The notes beneath the pieces are model-generated. The model searched no databases. It was not told where the DNA came from and worked only from the letters and a program-made list of their open reading frames with translations. Of a stretch of 64,000 nt of DNA, positions 1 to 7,826 are shown one piece after another. This DNA comes from Herbiconiux sp. A18JL235 (lineage in GTDB: Bacteria > Actinomycetota > Actinomycetes > Actinomycetales > Microbacteriaceae). Within the stretch, counting starts at the first letter, position 1; the number at the start of each line of letters is the position of its first letter. Made by a program: the position numbers and the translations under genes. Where the stretch lies: contig NZ_CP162511.1 of NCBI RefSeq assembly GCF_040939305.1, forward strand, positions 1,860,001 to 1,924,000, in the 5' to 3' direction.

Positions 1-600
1 GATGATGCCGGCGATCACCCAGATGAAGCCGCCGATGCCGAGACCTTCCTGCGCGTGACCCGAGCCCCCGGCGACCCCGTCGCCGCCGAGCTCGCGCGAG
101 ATGCCGTCGGCTGCGGCGACGCCGGCGCCCGCCCAGTCGGAGTCGTGCAGCTGCGGCACGATGTCGTCGGTCTCGATGGAGGTGAGCTGGTCGTCGTCGA
201 GGGCGAACGACGAGTCGACCGACAGCTGGTAGACGCGATCGTCGACGGCCACCGCGAGCAGCACGTCGTTGCGGCCGAACTGGTTGATCGAGGCGACCTC
301 GTCCGTCCAGGCCTGGCGGTCGGAGGGGTTCGTGAACGAGTCGGTGTAGACGACGAACAGGTTGACGCCCTGCTCGGTGGCCAGCTCGTCGACGGCGTCC
401 TGCACCTGCTGCAGGGCGGCGGCGTCGAGAACGCCGGCGTCGTCGACGACATAGCGGCCGGCCAGGTCGACGGGGTCGGTGGCGGAGGCCGGTGCTGCGA
501 TGAGCAGCACAGGAACGAGGAGCCCCGCGGCGAGGCCGGCGACGGCGGCGAGGACGGATCGGATGCTCGCGACGCGGCGAGTTCGGTGCTGAGCTCTCAT
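1..600 (-). CDS. TPM-domain secreted/membrane protein (partial)
   Basis: The gene reads leftward from ATG at 600 and is still open at base 1, so only the first 200 codons are present. The N-terminus has an Arg-rich start and a hydrophobic signal segment ending near an Ala-x-Ala site at about residue 40. A TPM domain follows (about residues 45-165), with the VVDDAGVLD opening, the FVVYTDSF strand and an NDVLLAVAVDDR strand typical of TPM_phosphatase domains. A Gly/Ser-rich stretch and the start of a hydrophobic segment follow at the edge. Actinobacterial relatives usually have a TPM domain, a TM helix and a long coiled C-terminal region; that part lies outside the window. No precise function is known. 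Confidence 0.8.
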   Translation of the reverse strand, partial: MRAQHRTRRVASIRSVLAAVAGLAAGLLVPVLLIAAPASATDPVDLAGRYVVDDAGVLDAAALQQVQDAVDELATEQGVNLFVVYTDSFTNPSDRQAWTDEVASINQFGRNDVLLAVAVDDRVYQLSVDSSFALDDDQLTSIETDDIVPQLHDSDWAGAGVAAADGISRELGGDGVAGGSGHAQEGLGIGGFIWVIAGII

Positions 601-705
601 CCCTCCCGAGTCTAGGAGGGACCGCTCGAAAGCGCCTCCGGAATCTGTGTTGCGTCGTGTGACGTCACGGATGCGCGCCGCCGTGCCGCTCGACAGGATG
701 GAGAG

Positions 706-1443
706 GTGTCGTCAGCCCCCCTGCTCAGCATCGTCTCCGTGACGGATGCGCGCCCGCACGCCCCTGAGTACCACGCGTACTCGGCGATGCTGGCAGAGCG
801 CACCGCGCGGGGGGCGCGTCGCGCGGGCTGGCGGGTCGAGAGGGTGGCAGCAGCCGACGTCTCCGTCGCCACCACCCTTCGCCGCACCGAGCGCGCCGCG
901 GCGCTGGTGTTGCTCGGGGGAGAGGACATCGCGCCCGAGTTCTACCGGGCGGCGCGCGGCTACCGCGCCGAGGGCGCCCACGCCGAGCGCGCCGACGAGG
1001 CGCAGATCGCGCTGGTCGGCCGGGCGCTCGGGCGGCACACGCCGCTCCTCGGCATCTGCCGCGGTCACCAGATCATCGACGTGGCCCTCGGCGGCACGCT
1101 CGTGCAAGACCTGGGTGAGCACTCGGGGCATCGCAACGACGGCGTCGAGATCCATCGGGTGATGAGCGACCACGAGGTCGAGCTGGAGCCGGGCTCGCGT
1201 CTGCACGGGGTTCTCGGCGGCCGGGTGATCACGCGGAGTGCGCACCATCAGGCCATCGACCGGCTGGGTGAGGGCCTCCGGGTCGTCGCCCGTGCATCCG
1301 ACGGTCTGATCGAGGCGGTCGAGCACGAGACCGCGCCCATCACGGGTGTGCAGTGGCACCCCGAAGACCCGCGCGCGCCGCGTGGGCAGCTCGGTGCTCT
1401 CCTCGCCGGCCTGGCGACGCCCGCTCTCCGTCTCGCCGCCTGA
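706..1443 (+). CDS. Class I glutamine amidotransferase, peptidase C26 (gamma-glutamyl-GABA hydrolase-like)
   Basis: This 245-residue cytoplasmic protein has the class I amidotransferase fold. The nucleophile Cys is at about residue 118 in LLGICRGHQ and the His/Glu pair is in QWHPED (about 218-220). Length and motif spacing fit the PuuD/peptidase C26 family, which hydrolyses gamma-glutamyl amides such as gamma-glutamyl-GABA; the exact substrate cannot be read here. The GTG start at 706 follows a CAGGAT hexamer by seven bases and a GGAGAGG run. It is divergent from the TPM gene and shares a 105-bp promoter region. No polyamine genes adjoin it, so a role in putrescine breakdown is only a family-level guess. 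Confidence 0.85.
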   Translation: MSSAPLLSIVSVTDARPHAPEYHAYSAMLAERTARGARRAGWRVERVAAADVSVATTLRRTERAAALVLLGGEDIAPEFYRAARGYRAEGAHAERADEAQIALVGRALGRHTPLLGICRGHQIIDVALGGTLVQDLGEHSGHRNDGVEIHRVMSDHEVELEPGSRLHGVLGGRVITRSAHHQAIDRLGEGLRVVARASDGLIEAVEHETAPITGVQWHPEDPRAPRGQLGALLAGLATPALRLAA

Positions 1444-1611
1444 GCCCCTGCGACACGCCCGGCTGGGGCGCGAACTATACGTCGGGTTTCCGCTCGGGCT
1501 GGGCGAATCGCCGGTGTGTTGCTAATGTGACTCGTGTTGTTTCTGTGACGAGTGAGACACAAGTGACGGGCTTGGGTTGTCGGCGCAGCATCCGATCGGT
1601 CGGGAACCCCT

Positions 1612-2913
1612 ATGCACACCACCGTTGAGACGAGCACGGGCGTCGTTCACGCGCGCCGGCGCCGAGCCGTGAGGTCGTCCGGCGCGCTTCTGGCGGTGGG
1701 GGCCCTCGTCGCCACGCTGATGGCGGGCTCGCCCGCAGCCGCCACCGACTACCCGTCGTGGGACGACGTGCTCGCGGCCAAGTCGAGCGAGACGGCCAAG
1801 TCGGCGCAGATCGCCGAGCTGCAGGGGCTCATCAGCGGGCTCGAGGCCGAGGTCTCCGCCGCCGAAGCCGTGGCCGATCAGGCCTGGCAGGCCGACCAGG
1901 TGGCGCAGCAGGCGCTCACCGAAGGCACCAGGAAGGCCGACGAGCTGCGGGCCGGCGCCGATGCCGCCGCCGCCCGCTCAGAGGAGTCGAACCGGCGGGC
2001 CGCGGCCCTCGCCGGCCAGTTCGCGCGGAGCGCCGGCAACGACCTCACCTCGCGGCTCATGGTCTCGGGCGACGGCAGCGACGACCTGCTCTATCAGCTC
2101 GGCGCCATGTCGAAGCTCAGCGAGACCAGCCAGGGCGTGTTCGAGAAGGCGAAGCAGGATGCGAACACCGCGTCGTCGCTGAGCGACCAGGCCGACGTGG
2201 CCCAGGCCGAGCTCGCCTCCCTCGCGGCGGCTGCCGACGCGTCGCTGCAGGCCGCGGTCGAGGCGCAGAAGGCGGTGCAGGGGGCGCTGCTCGAGCAGGA
2301 GAAGCATCAGGCGGAGCTCACCGTGCAGCTCGCCGCCCTGCAGCAGAACACGATCACCACCGAGGCTCAGTACCAGGCCGGCGTCGAGGCCGAGCGCCAG
2401 CGGCGCATCGCCGAGGAGCAGGCGGCTGCGGCTGCGGCTGCTGCTGCTGCCGAGGAGGAGGCGCGGAACCGCGAGGCTGCCGGTGGCGGTGGCGGCTCGT
2501 CAGGCGGCGGCGGCGGTGGCTCGTCAGGCGGCGGTGGCGGCGGCATCTCGGTCTCTCCGCCCGCCCAGTCGTACAGCGGCCAGGCCGTCGTCGACTACGC
2601 CGAGCAGTTCGTCGGCGTCGTCCCCTACGGCTGGGGAGCAGACCCCAACGACAGCTTCGGTTGCGACGGTCTCACCCAGTACGTCTACGGCCAGTTCGGC
2701 ATCTCCCTGCCGCGCCTGGTGAGCCGCCAGGCCGCGATGGGCGTGCGCGTGTCGCCCCAAGACGCCCAGCCCGGCGACCTCGTGGTGTGGCCCGGAGCCC
2801 ACATCGGCATCTACGACGGCCACGGCGGCGTCATCCACTCACCCGACTGGGGCCGCTACGTCACCCACGCCACCGGCCTCTGGGGCAGCTACTACTTCGT
2901 CCGCCTCGTCTGA
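1612..2913 (+). CDS. Secreted NlpC/P60 peptidoglycan endopeptidase with coiled-coil N-terminus
   Basis: The 433-residue protein has a signal peptide (Arg-rich start, hydrophobic core, Ala-rich cleavage region near residue 43), then an Ala/Glu/Gln-rich coiled coil (about 50-270). A poly-Ala run and a Gly/Ser linker (about 270-315) lead into an NlpC/P60 domain (about 320-433). The probable catalytic Cys is at about residue 351 in FGCDGLTQY and the His at about 397 in GAHIGIYDG. The usual motif is D-C-S-G; here it reads G-C-D-G, but the Cys is kept. The architecture resembles RipA-like cell-separation hydrolases of actinobacteria, in which the coiled coil restrains the peptidase. No Shine-Dalgarno sequence is obvious before the ATG at 1612. 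Confidence 0.85.
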   Translation: MHTTVETSTGVVHARRRRAVRSSGALLAVGALVATLMAGSPAAATDYPSWDDVLAAKSSETAKSAQIAELQGLISGLEAEVSAAEAVADQAWQADQVAQQALTEGTRKADELRAGADAAAARSEESNRRAAALAGQFARSAGNDLTSRLMVSGDGSDDLLYQLGAMSKLSETSQGVFEKAKQDANTASSLSDQADVAQAELASLAAAADASLQAAVEAQKAVQGALLEQEKHQAELTVQLAALQQNTITTEAQYQAGVEAERQRRIAEEQAAAAAAAAAAEEEARNREAAGGGGGSSGGGGGGSSGGGGGGISVSPPAQSYSGQAVVDYAEQFVGVVPYGWGADPNDSFGCDGLTQYVYGQFGISLPRLVSRQAAMGVRVSPQDAQPGDLVVWPGAHIGIYDGHGGVIHSPDWGRYVTHATGLWGSYYFVRLV

Positions 2914-2946
2914 CCCGCCGCCCCGTGCGAGCCGGAACGTCACTCG

Positions 2947-3138
2947 TCACCGCTGCACCAGCAGAAACAGCACGAGGTTCAGAATCGCGAGCGACGCCCC
3001 GAACGCGGCGAGGCCGAGCATGAACAGCCGCATCCGGAACTGGGGCTCGCCTCTCCTGTACCTCGGATGCCGGCCCTGCCAGAACGCCGGAACGAGAATG
3101 CACACCAGCGATGCGGCCAACAGCACGTAGAAGGTCAT
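2947..3138 (-). CDS. Small two-TM membrane protein, hypothetical
   Basis: A 63-codon frame on the minus strand encodes a protein with two strongly hydrophobic helices separated by a basic loop (RHPRYRRGE). I chose the ATG at 3138 because GAGGTGG lies just upstream; an ATG at 3156 would add six residues. The hydrophobic pattern is not what a random reading frame of GC-rich DNA would give. The gene is convergent with the NlpC/P60 gene. I recognise no family and assign no function. Confidence 0.5.
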   Translation of the reverse strand: MTFYVLLAASLVCILVPAFWQGRHPRYRRGEPQFRMRLFMLGLAAFGASLAILNLVLFLLVQR

Positions 3139-3313
3139 CTCCACCACCTCGCGCACAACGACGCGGAGGCGATGCCGACCAACATCGCAACCACGATCAC
3201 CCCTCGTTCAAAGCTCGCGCCTCTCCCCACACCCTGCGTGCACCCTACGACGAGAAGGAGCCCCAGGAAACGAAGGCGCCGCCGCGAGTGCCCACTCGTC
3301 GCGCGCTGTGGGC

Positions 3314-3673
3314 TCAGTCAGCAAAACCCACACTCTCTTGAGCGCCAGCGTGGCGGCGGTGGCGCCACTCTCGCAAGAACGACGCCCAGCCGGCGGACAA
3401 CTCGTTGTCGTCGATCGGTGCTCGAGGAGCGGAGTCGGCGTAGAACGCGTCGATCTGATCGACGAATCCGAGAATCGCGTCGCGCCATTGCGAGCGCGTC
3501 GCGACGGCAGAGCGGTTCCCGCGAGTGAGGGTGACGCGATCTCCTACGGTGACGACGGACAGGTCGACGCCGGAGGGGCAGCCCAGGATCACGCAGCGAC
3601 CCTCCTCCTCCCAGATGAAGTGTCCGCAGCAGGGAATGAGCTGGTTGAACTCGGCGAGGGAGTCACCCGGCAC
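3314..3673 (-). CDS. Hypothetical protein, probably 5'-truncated
   Basis: From GTG at 3673 this frame gives 119 residues beginning MPGDSLAEFN, including IPCCGHFIW and a WRDAILGFVDQIDAFY segment. Amino-acid composition and third-position bias look like a real soluble protein, but I recognise no family. The same frame continues upstream, with protein-like content, to a TGA at 3791-3793. That extension contains no ATG, GTG or TTG, and the GTG at 3673 has no Shine-Dalgarno sequence. Either the gene starts at the weak GTG or it has lost its 5' end; the second seems at least as likely. Confidence 0.45.
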   Translation of the reverse strand: MPGDSLAEFNQLIPCCGHFIWEEEGRCVILGCPSGVDLSVVTVGDRVTLTRGNRSAVATRSQWRDAILGFVDQIDAFYADSAPRAPIDDNELSAGWASFLREWRHRRHAGAQESVGFAD

Positions 3674-3801
3674 GTGATCGGCGTCGAGCGTGCGGAGCAG
3701 ATACAGCCGGGCAGCCGATGGCGTGAGCGTACCGTCTTCCGGTCCGTCCAGCAGCTCGTGTCCGACAGCGAGGACCGCCGCCGGTCGCCGTCAGGGGCGG
3801 G

Positions 3802-4002
3802 TCAGTCGCGGGCGTAGGAGGTGATCGACTCGACGGTGCCGTCGGCGTTGCGGATGATGTGGTCGCACTGGCGGGTCATCGCCCAGGTGCGGCCCTCGGC
3901 GATGGCCTGGGTGCGGATGACGTGGGTGGAGAGGTCGCTCTCCTCGCCCTGCATCCGGTTGTGCCACATGTTGCGGCTCCTGAACGTCTCGACGGCTGTC
4001 AT
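3802..4002 (-). CDS. DUF2188-like small protein
   Basis: A 66-residue protein has the DUF2188 pattern: a Trp followed by a basic/acidic segment, a central helix containing TQAIAEGRTWA, and an IIRNADGTVESITSYARD ending that matches the family's ...hg.DG.I....SYg.D end. DUF2188 proteins are small and of unknown function, and are common in actinobacteria. The ATG at 4002 is preceded by GAAGGAG at good spacing. Its stop lies about ten bases before the open frame of the next gene on the same strand, so the two may once have been co-transcribed. Confidence 0.65.
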   Translation of the reverse strand: MTAVETFRSRNMWHNRMQGEESDLSTHVIRTQAIAEGRTWAMTRQCDHIIRNADGTVESITSYARD

Positions 4003-4123
4003 GATCGCGCTCCTTCGCTGACGATGACACGGGTGCGGCTGGGTGGGCCGTGCCCAGCATTGTAGAGCCAGGGGGATGCGGAGGGCGGAATCCGCCGAGA
4101 ACGCTCGAGGCGGGTGGATGGTG

Positions 4124-4196
4124 TGCCCCCAGTAGGATTTGAACCTACGGCCTTCTGCTCCGGAGGCAGACGCTCTATCCCCTGAGCTATGGGGGC
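4124..4196 (-). tRNA. tRNA-Arg (anticodon CCG)
   Basis: Read on the minus strand this is a complete 73-nt tRNA. The acceptor GCCCCCA pairs with TGGGGGC, there is a normal D-arm, and the anticodon stem TCTGC/GCAGA encloses the loop CTCCGGA, giving anticodon CCG. The T-arm carries GGTTCAAATCC and the discriminator base is A. CCA is not encoded. It reads CGG codons. Confidence 0.96.
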
Positions 4197-4277
4197 CCGG
4201 GGTGCGTTATCCAGGGTAGCAGGCCGTGGGGGCCGCCACCGTCATCACCACCTCGTCAGCCGTGTGAGGATCGTGTC

Positions 4278-5072
4278 ATGAAGCGCATCGTGTCCGCCGA
4301 GATCGACGCCACCGTCGACCGCGCCACCACCGTCGTGTTCTCGCTCGCCGTCGCCCAAGGGGCCGACGTCGTCGCGGAGTCGATCGACTACCGCATTGAC
4401 GGCGAACCGATCGAACCGGTGGAGCTGACGGATGCGCTCGGCACCCGCCTGCACCGCTTCGACGTTCCGCCGGGCGGCTTCACGGCGCGCTACCACGCCG
4501 AGGTCGATGGCAAGGCCGCACCGGCGCCGATCGACGAGCTCGACCTCATCCGCTATCTCCGCCCGAGCCGCTACTGCGAGTCGGACAGGCTGCTGCCCAC
4601 CGCCGCCGCCGAGTTCACGGGGCTCGAGGGCCGGGCGCTGCTCGACGCGGTGAGTTCGTGGGTGGGGGCCGAGCTCCGCTACGTACCGGGGTCGAGCGCC
4701 CCGACCGACGGCGCGGTGCAGACCCTGCTCCTGCGCCAGGGCGTGTGCCGCGACTACGCGCACCTCGCCATCGCTCTGCTGCGCGCGCTCGATGTGCCGG
4801 CCCGCCTGGTCTCCGTCTACGCGCCCGGTCTGTCGCCGATGGACTTCCACGCCGTCGCCGAGGCCTACACCGAGGGCGCCTGGCACGTCATCGACGCCAC
4901 CGTGCTCGCGCCCCGGCAGAGCCTCGTGCGCATCGCGACCGGCCGCGACGCCGCCGACACCGCGTTCCTCACCAACCACGGCGGCTACCTCACCCTCGAC
5001 CGCCTCGAGGTCACCGCCACCGCCGACCTCCTCCCGATCGACGACCTCGACCTCCTCGTCGAGCTCGGCTGA
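4278..5072 (+). CDS. Transglutaminase-like cysteine protease family protein
   Basis: The 264-residue protein has an N-terminal beta-rich region (about 1-100) followed by a transglutaminase core. The catalytic triad is visible: Cys at about 157 in GVCRDYAHL, His at about 191 in DFHAVAEAY, and Asp at about 206 in HVIDAT. Proteins of this COG1305 type are usually proteases or amidases rather than cross-linking enzymes, and the substrate is unknown. The ATG at 4278 is preceded by GTGAGGA. It lies about 85 bp before argS but argS has its own promoter-like hexamer, so coupling is doubtful. Confidence 0.85.
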   Translation: MKRIVSAEIDATVDRATTVVFSLAVAQGADVVAESIDYRIDGEPIEPVELTDALGTRLHRFDVPPGGFTARYHAEVDGKAAPAPIDELDLIRYLRPSRYCESDRLLPTAAAEFTGLEGRALLDAVSSWVGAELRYVPGSSAPTDGAVQTLLLRQGVCRDYAHLAIALLRALDVPARLVSVYAPGLSPMDFHAVAEAYTEGAWHVIDATVLAPRQSLVRIATGRDAADTAFLTNHGGYLTLDRLEVTATADLLPIDDLDLLVELG

Positions 5073-5143
5073 CCGCGGGGCCGAGCCCGCACCACCGGCC
5101 CTCCCTCCCTGCTCGGCCGCCGATCGCCCCGCATCCGCCGGGA

Positions 5144-5149
5144 TAGAAT
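5144..5149 (+). promoter_or_regulatory. -10 hexamer for argS (leaderless)
   Basis: TAGAAT ends nine bases before the argS GTG, with no Shine-Dalgarno between. This is the arrangement of a leaderless actinobacterial promoter. No clear -35 element is visible. Confidence 0.55.
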
Positions 5150-5157
5150 CGACCCTC

Positions 5158-6834
5158 GTGACTCCCGAAGACCTCTCCGCCCACCTCTTCGCCATCGTGA
5201 CGGCCCGCCTGGCCGCGGTCGCGCCCGAGAACGGCGAGCCCGCGCTCACCGTCACCGAGGCCGACACCGCGCTCGAGCGCCCGCGCAACCGGGAGCACGG
5301 CGACTGGGCGTCGAACATCGCCATGAAGCTCGCCAAGCGCCTCGGCACCAACCCGCGCGCCTTCGCCCTCGAGCTCGCCCCGGCGATCGAGGCGATCGAC
5401 GGCGTGGCCTCCGTCGAGGTGGCGGGCCCCGGCTTCATCAACATCACTCTCGAGACCGCGGCGGCCGCCGAGATCGCCCGCACCATCGTCGAGGCGGGGG
5501 AGTCGTTCGGCCGCAGCGACGTGCTCGCCGGCCACACCATCAACATGGAGTTCGTCTCGGCAAACCCCACCGGCCCCTTGCACATCGGCCACACCCGCTG
5601 GGCCGCCCTCGGCGACTCGATCGCCCGGGTGCTGCGCGCATCCGGAGCCGAGGTCACCGCCGAGTACTACATCAACGACGCCGGCAGCCAGATGGACGTC
5701 TTCGGCCTCTCGGTGCTCGCCGCCGCGAAGGGAGAGCCCACGCCCGAGAAGGGCTACCCGGGCGCCTACATCCAGACCCTGGCCCAGCGCGTGCTCGAGG
5801 CGGTGCCCGATCTGCTCGAGAAACCGCACGACGAGGCGGTGGCGATCGCCCGCGACCTCGCCTACGAGTACCAGCTCGCCGAGATCAAGCAGTCGCTGGC
5901 GAACTTCCACGTGCACTTCGACGTGTTCTTCTCCGAGCGCACCCTCCACACTCCGGATGCGGTGACCGGCAAGACCGCCATCGACGACGCCGAGGAGCGA
6001 CTGCGCGCCCAGGGGCACGTGTTCGAGGCCGACGACGCCGTCTGGGTGCGCACCACCGACTTCGGCGACGACAAAGACCGCGTGCTCACCCGCGGCAACG
6101 GTGTCGTCACCTACTTCGCCGCCGACGCGGCGTACTACCTGTCGAAGAAAGACCGCGGCTTCCCCGAGAAGATCTACCTGCTGGGCGCCGACCACCACGG
6201 CTACGTGGGGCGCCTCAAGGCCCTCGCCGCTGCGGCGGGCGACGACCCCGACACCGGGCTCAGCGTGCTCATCGGCCAGCTGGTGAACCTCAACGGCGCG
6301 AAGCTCTCCAAACGCGCCGGCAACATCATCGAGCTCGACGACCTCCTCGACTGGCTCGGCGCCGACGCCCTGCGCTTCTGGCTCGCCCGCTACCCGGCCG
6401 ACTCGCCGCTGTCGCTCGACGGCGAGAAGCTGCGCTCGCGCACCAACGACAACCCGGTGTTCTACGTGCAGTACGCCCACGCCCGCACCCGCTCCGTGGC
6501 GCGCAACGCCTCCGCGGCAGGTGTCACCCGCGACGCCTTCGAGCCCGCGCTCCTCGACCACGCCACCGAGACCGCGCTCCTCGGCGCCCTGCAGGAGTAC
6601 CCTCGGGTGCTCGCGCACGCCGCCGAGCTGCGCGAGCCGCACCGTGTCGCCCGCTACCTCGAAGACCTGGCCGGCCACTACCACCGCTGGTACGACGCCA
6701 CCCGTGTGCTGCCGTTCGGCGACGAGGAGGTCTCGGCCATCCACGGCACCCGGCTGTGGCTGAACGACGCCACCGGCCAGGTCATCCGCAACGGTCTCGA
6801 TCTCATCGGCGTCTCCGCTCCCGACCGCATGTGA
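5158..6834 (+). CDS. argS: Arginyl-tRNA synthetase
   Basis: The 558-residue class I aminoacyl-tRNA synthetase charges tRNA-Arg in the cytoplasm. It has an N-terminal Add1-like domain (about 1-105), the HIGH motif in NPTGPLHIGHTRW (about 140), the catalytic Rossmann domain, a KLSKRAGN motif in the place of KMSKS (about 382), and a C-terminal DALR anticodon-binding domain. Length is normal for the family. The GTG at 5158 is chosen because the protein then opens like other ArgRS proteins and a -10 hexamer lies just upstream; the frame is open well before that. It stands directly ahead of the lysA operon, an order common in actinobacteria. Confidence 0.97.
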   Translation: MTPEDLSAHLFAIVTARLAAVAPENGEPALTVTEADTALERPRNREHGDWASNIAMKLAKRLGTNPRAFALELAPAIEAIDGVASVEVAGPGFINITLETAAAAEIARTIVEAGESFGRSDVLAGHTINMEFVSANPTGPLHIGHTRWAALGDSIARVLRASGAEVTAEYYINDAGSQMDVFGLSVLAAAKGEPTPEKGYPGAYIQTLAQRVLEAVPDLLEKPHDEAVAIARDLAYEYQLAEIKQSLANFHVHFDVFFSERTLHTPDAVTGKTAIDDAEERLRAQGHVFEADDAVWVRTTDFGDDKDRVLTRGNGVVTYFAADAAYYLSKKDRGFPEKIYLLGADHHGYVGRLKALAAAAGDDPDTGLSVLIGQLVNLNGAKLSKRAGNIIELDDLLDWLGADALRFWLARYPADSPLSLDGEKLRSRTNDNPVFYVQYAHARTRSVARNASAAGVTRDAFEPALLDHATETALLGALQEYPRVLAHAAELREPHRVARYLEDLAGHYHRWYDATRVLPFGDEEVSAIHGTRLWLNDATGQVIRNGLDLIGVSAPDRM

Positions 6835-6891
6835 GGCGTGCGCGCATCCGTCGTCGAAGCGGATGCGCGCCGCACACGGCAGGATTGACGC

Positions 6892-7689
6892 ATGACGACA
6901 GAGCCGATCACTCCGCCGCCCGCCGCCACCCCTCCCGTAGCGACCGCCCCGGCGCGGCGCCGGCGCCGCTGGCCGTGGGTGCTCGTGGTGGTGCTCGTGC
7001 TCGTCGCCGTCGGGCTCGTGATCGCCGACATCGCGGTGCGTGCCTCGGTCGAGTCCCAGGCGGCCGCCCAGATCGAGGAACAGCTGCCCGAGAACGTCGA
7101 GGGCGACGTCACCGTCGAGATCGGCGGCTTCTCCTTCCTCGCCCAGGCCCTCACCGGCAGGCTCTCCGAGGTCGTGCTCGACGCGCCAGAGCTCTCGGTG
7201 AACGGCGTGCCGCTCGCCGCCCACGCGGTGGCCAACGGGGTGCCCACCGATCTCATGAAGCCGATCGAGACCATCAGCGCCTCGATCTCCATCGATCAGG
7301 ATGCGGTGAACGGCATCGTCGACATCCCGGGCGACTCCGGGCTCGTGCTGGGCGCGGGCGACGTCTCCTACGAGGGCACGCTGTCGATCTTCGGCTTCCA
7401 GCTCGGCTACCAGGTGACGGGCGTCGTCACCGCCGACGGCGACCGTGTGCTCGTCGAGCCGCGCTCGGCCTCGCTCACCCAGGGGGCGGGCAACCTCGAC
7501 ATCGACCTCGACCAGCTGCTCGGCAGCCTCGCCGACGACCCCATCTCCGTGTGCGTCGCGCAGTACCTCCCCGAGGGCGCCACCGTCGACTCGCTCGAGA
7601 TCACCGAGGGCCGTGCCACGGCCGTGCTCTCGGCCGACGACTTCGTGGTCGACGAGGAGAGCCTGCGCACCCTCGGCAGCTGCGGGTGA
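6892..7689 (+). CDS. LmeA/DUF2993-family phospholipid-binding protein
   Basis: The 265-residue protein starts with a Pro/Ala-rich cytoplasmic tail and an Arg cluster (RRRRRW), then one TM helix or uncleaved signal (about 25-48), followed by an extracytoplasmic beta-rich domain. The pattern of QIEEQLP, EIGGFSFLAQALTGRLSEV and a terminal FVVDEESL segment fits DUF2993. Mycobacterial LmeA of this family binds phospholipid and takes part in lipomannan maturation; a cell-envelope role here is inferred from family only. The ATG at 6892 follows CAGGAT by six bases. It lies between argS and lysA in the same direction. Confidence 0.75.
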   Translation: MTTEPITPPPAATPPVATAPARRRRRWPWVLVVVLVLVAVGLVIADIAVRASVESQAAAQIEEQLPENVEGDVTVEIGGFSFLAQALTGRLSEVVLDAPELSVNGVPLAAHAVANGVPTDLMKPIETISASISIDQDAVNGIVDIPGDSGLVLGAGDVSYEGTLSIFGFQLGYQVTGVVTADGDRVLVEPRSASLTQGAGNLDIDLDQLLGSLADDPISVCVAQYLPEGATVDSLEITEGRATAVLSADDFVVDEESLRTLGSCG

Positions 7690-7700
7690 GCCGGAGCCGC

Positions 7701-7706
7701 TAAGCT
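7701..7706 (+). promoter_or_regulatory. -10 hexamer upstream of lysA operon
   Basis: TAAGCT sits about 120 bp before the lysA ATG. The identical hexamer, also preceded by C and followed by C, stands before the rho leader at 12654. A start site near 7713 would give a leader of roughly 114 nt. Confidence 0.4.
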
Positions 7707-7710
7707 CGTA

Positions 7711-7826
7711 GCACCCGGGTGATCGCACCCCGGGAACGGCTTCAGGGACCAAGCCGGGTCCGCTCGCCCCTTCCACTCGCCAGGCCGTGCATCCGCACGT
7801 CGACGACACCGCCAAGGGAACCGTTC
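7711..7826 (+). promoter_or_regulatory. Structured leader of the lysA-hom-thrC-thrB operon
   Basis: Three stems are visible. An 8-bp stem pairs 7714-7721 with 7726-7734 (ATCG loop, one bulged C). Stem A pairs CGGCTT (7737-7742) with AAGCCG (7751-7756). Stem B pairs GGACC (7746-7750) with GGTCC (7757-7761). A and B interleave and are mutually exclusive as simple hairpins. No known riboswitch consensus is recognisable. The distal part up to the AAGGGAA ribosome binding site is unstructured by eye. Confidence 0.4.

Noticed and set aside
1444..1611. Possible c-di-AMP (ydaO-type) riboswitch before the NlpC/P60 gene
   Set aside because: Such riboswitches often precede actinobacterial cell-wall hydrolase genes, but the conserved ydaO core sequences and pairing are not present and the gap is short.
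3139..3313. Coding frames in the gap between the small membrane protein and the 119-residue frame
   Set aside because: Plus-strand frames there are Arg/Pro/Thr-rich with no start signal and cross known minus-strand frames. I see no gene in this 175-bp gap.
5011..7815. A very long open frame on the minus strand opposite argS and the LmeA-like gene
   Set aside because: The encoded sequence is dominated by His, Arg, Glu, Asp, Gly and Val, as expected for the antisense of GC-rich coding DNA. The plus-strand genes have clear family motifs.
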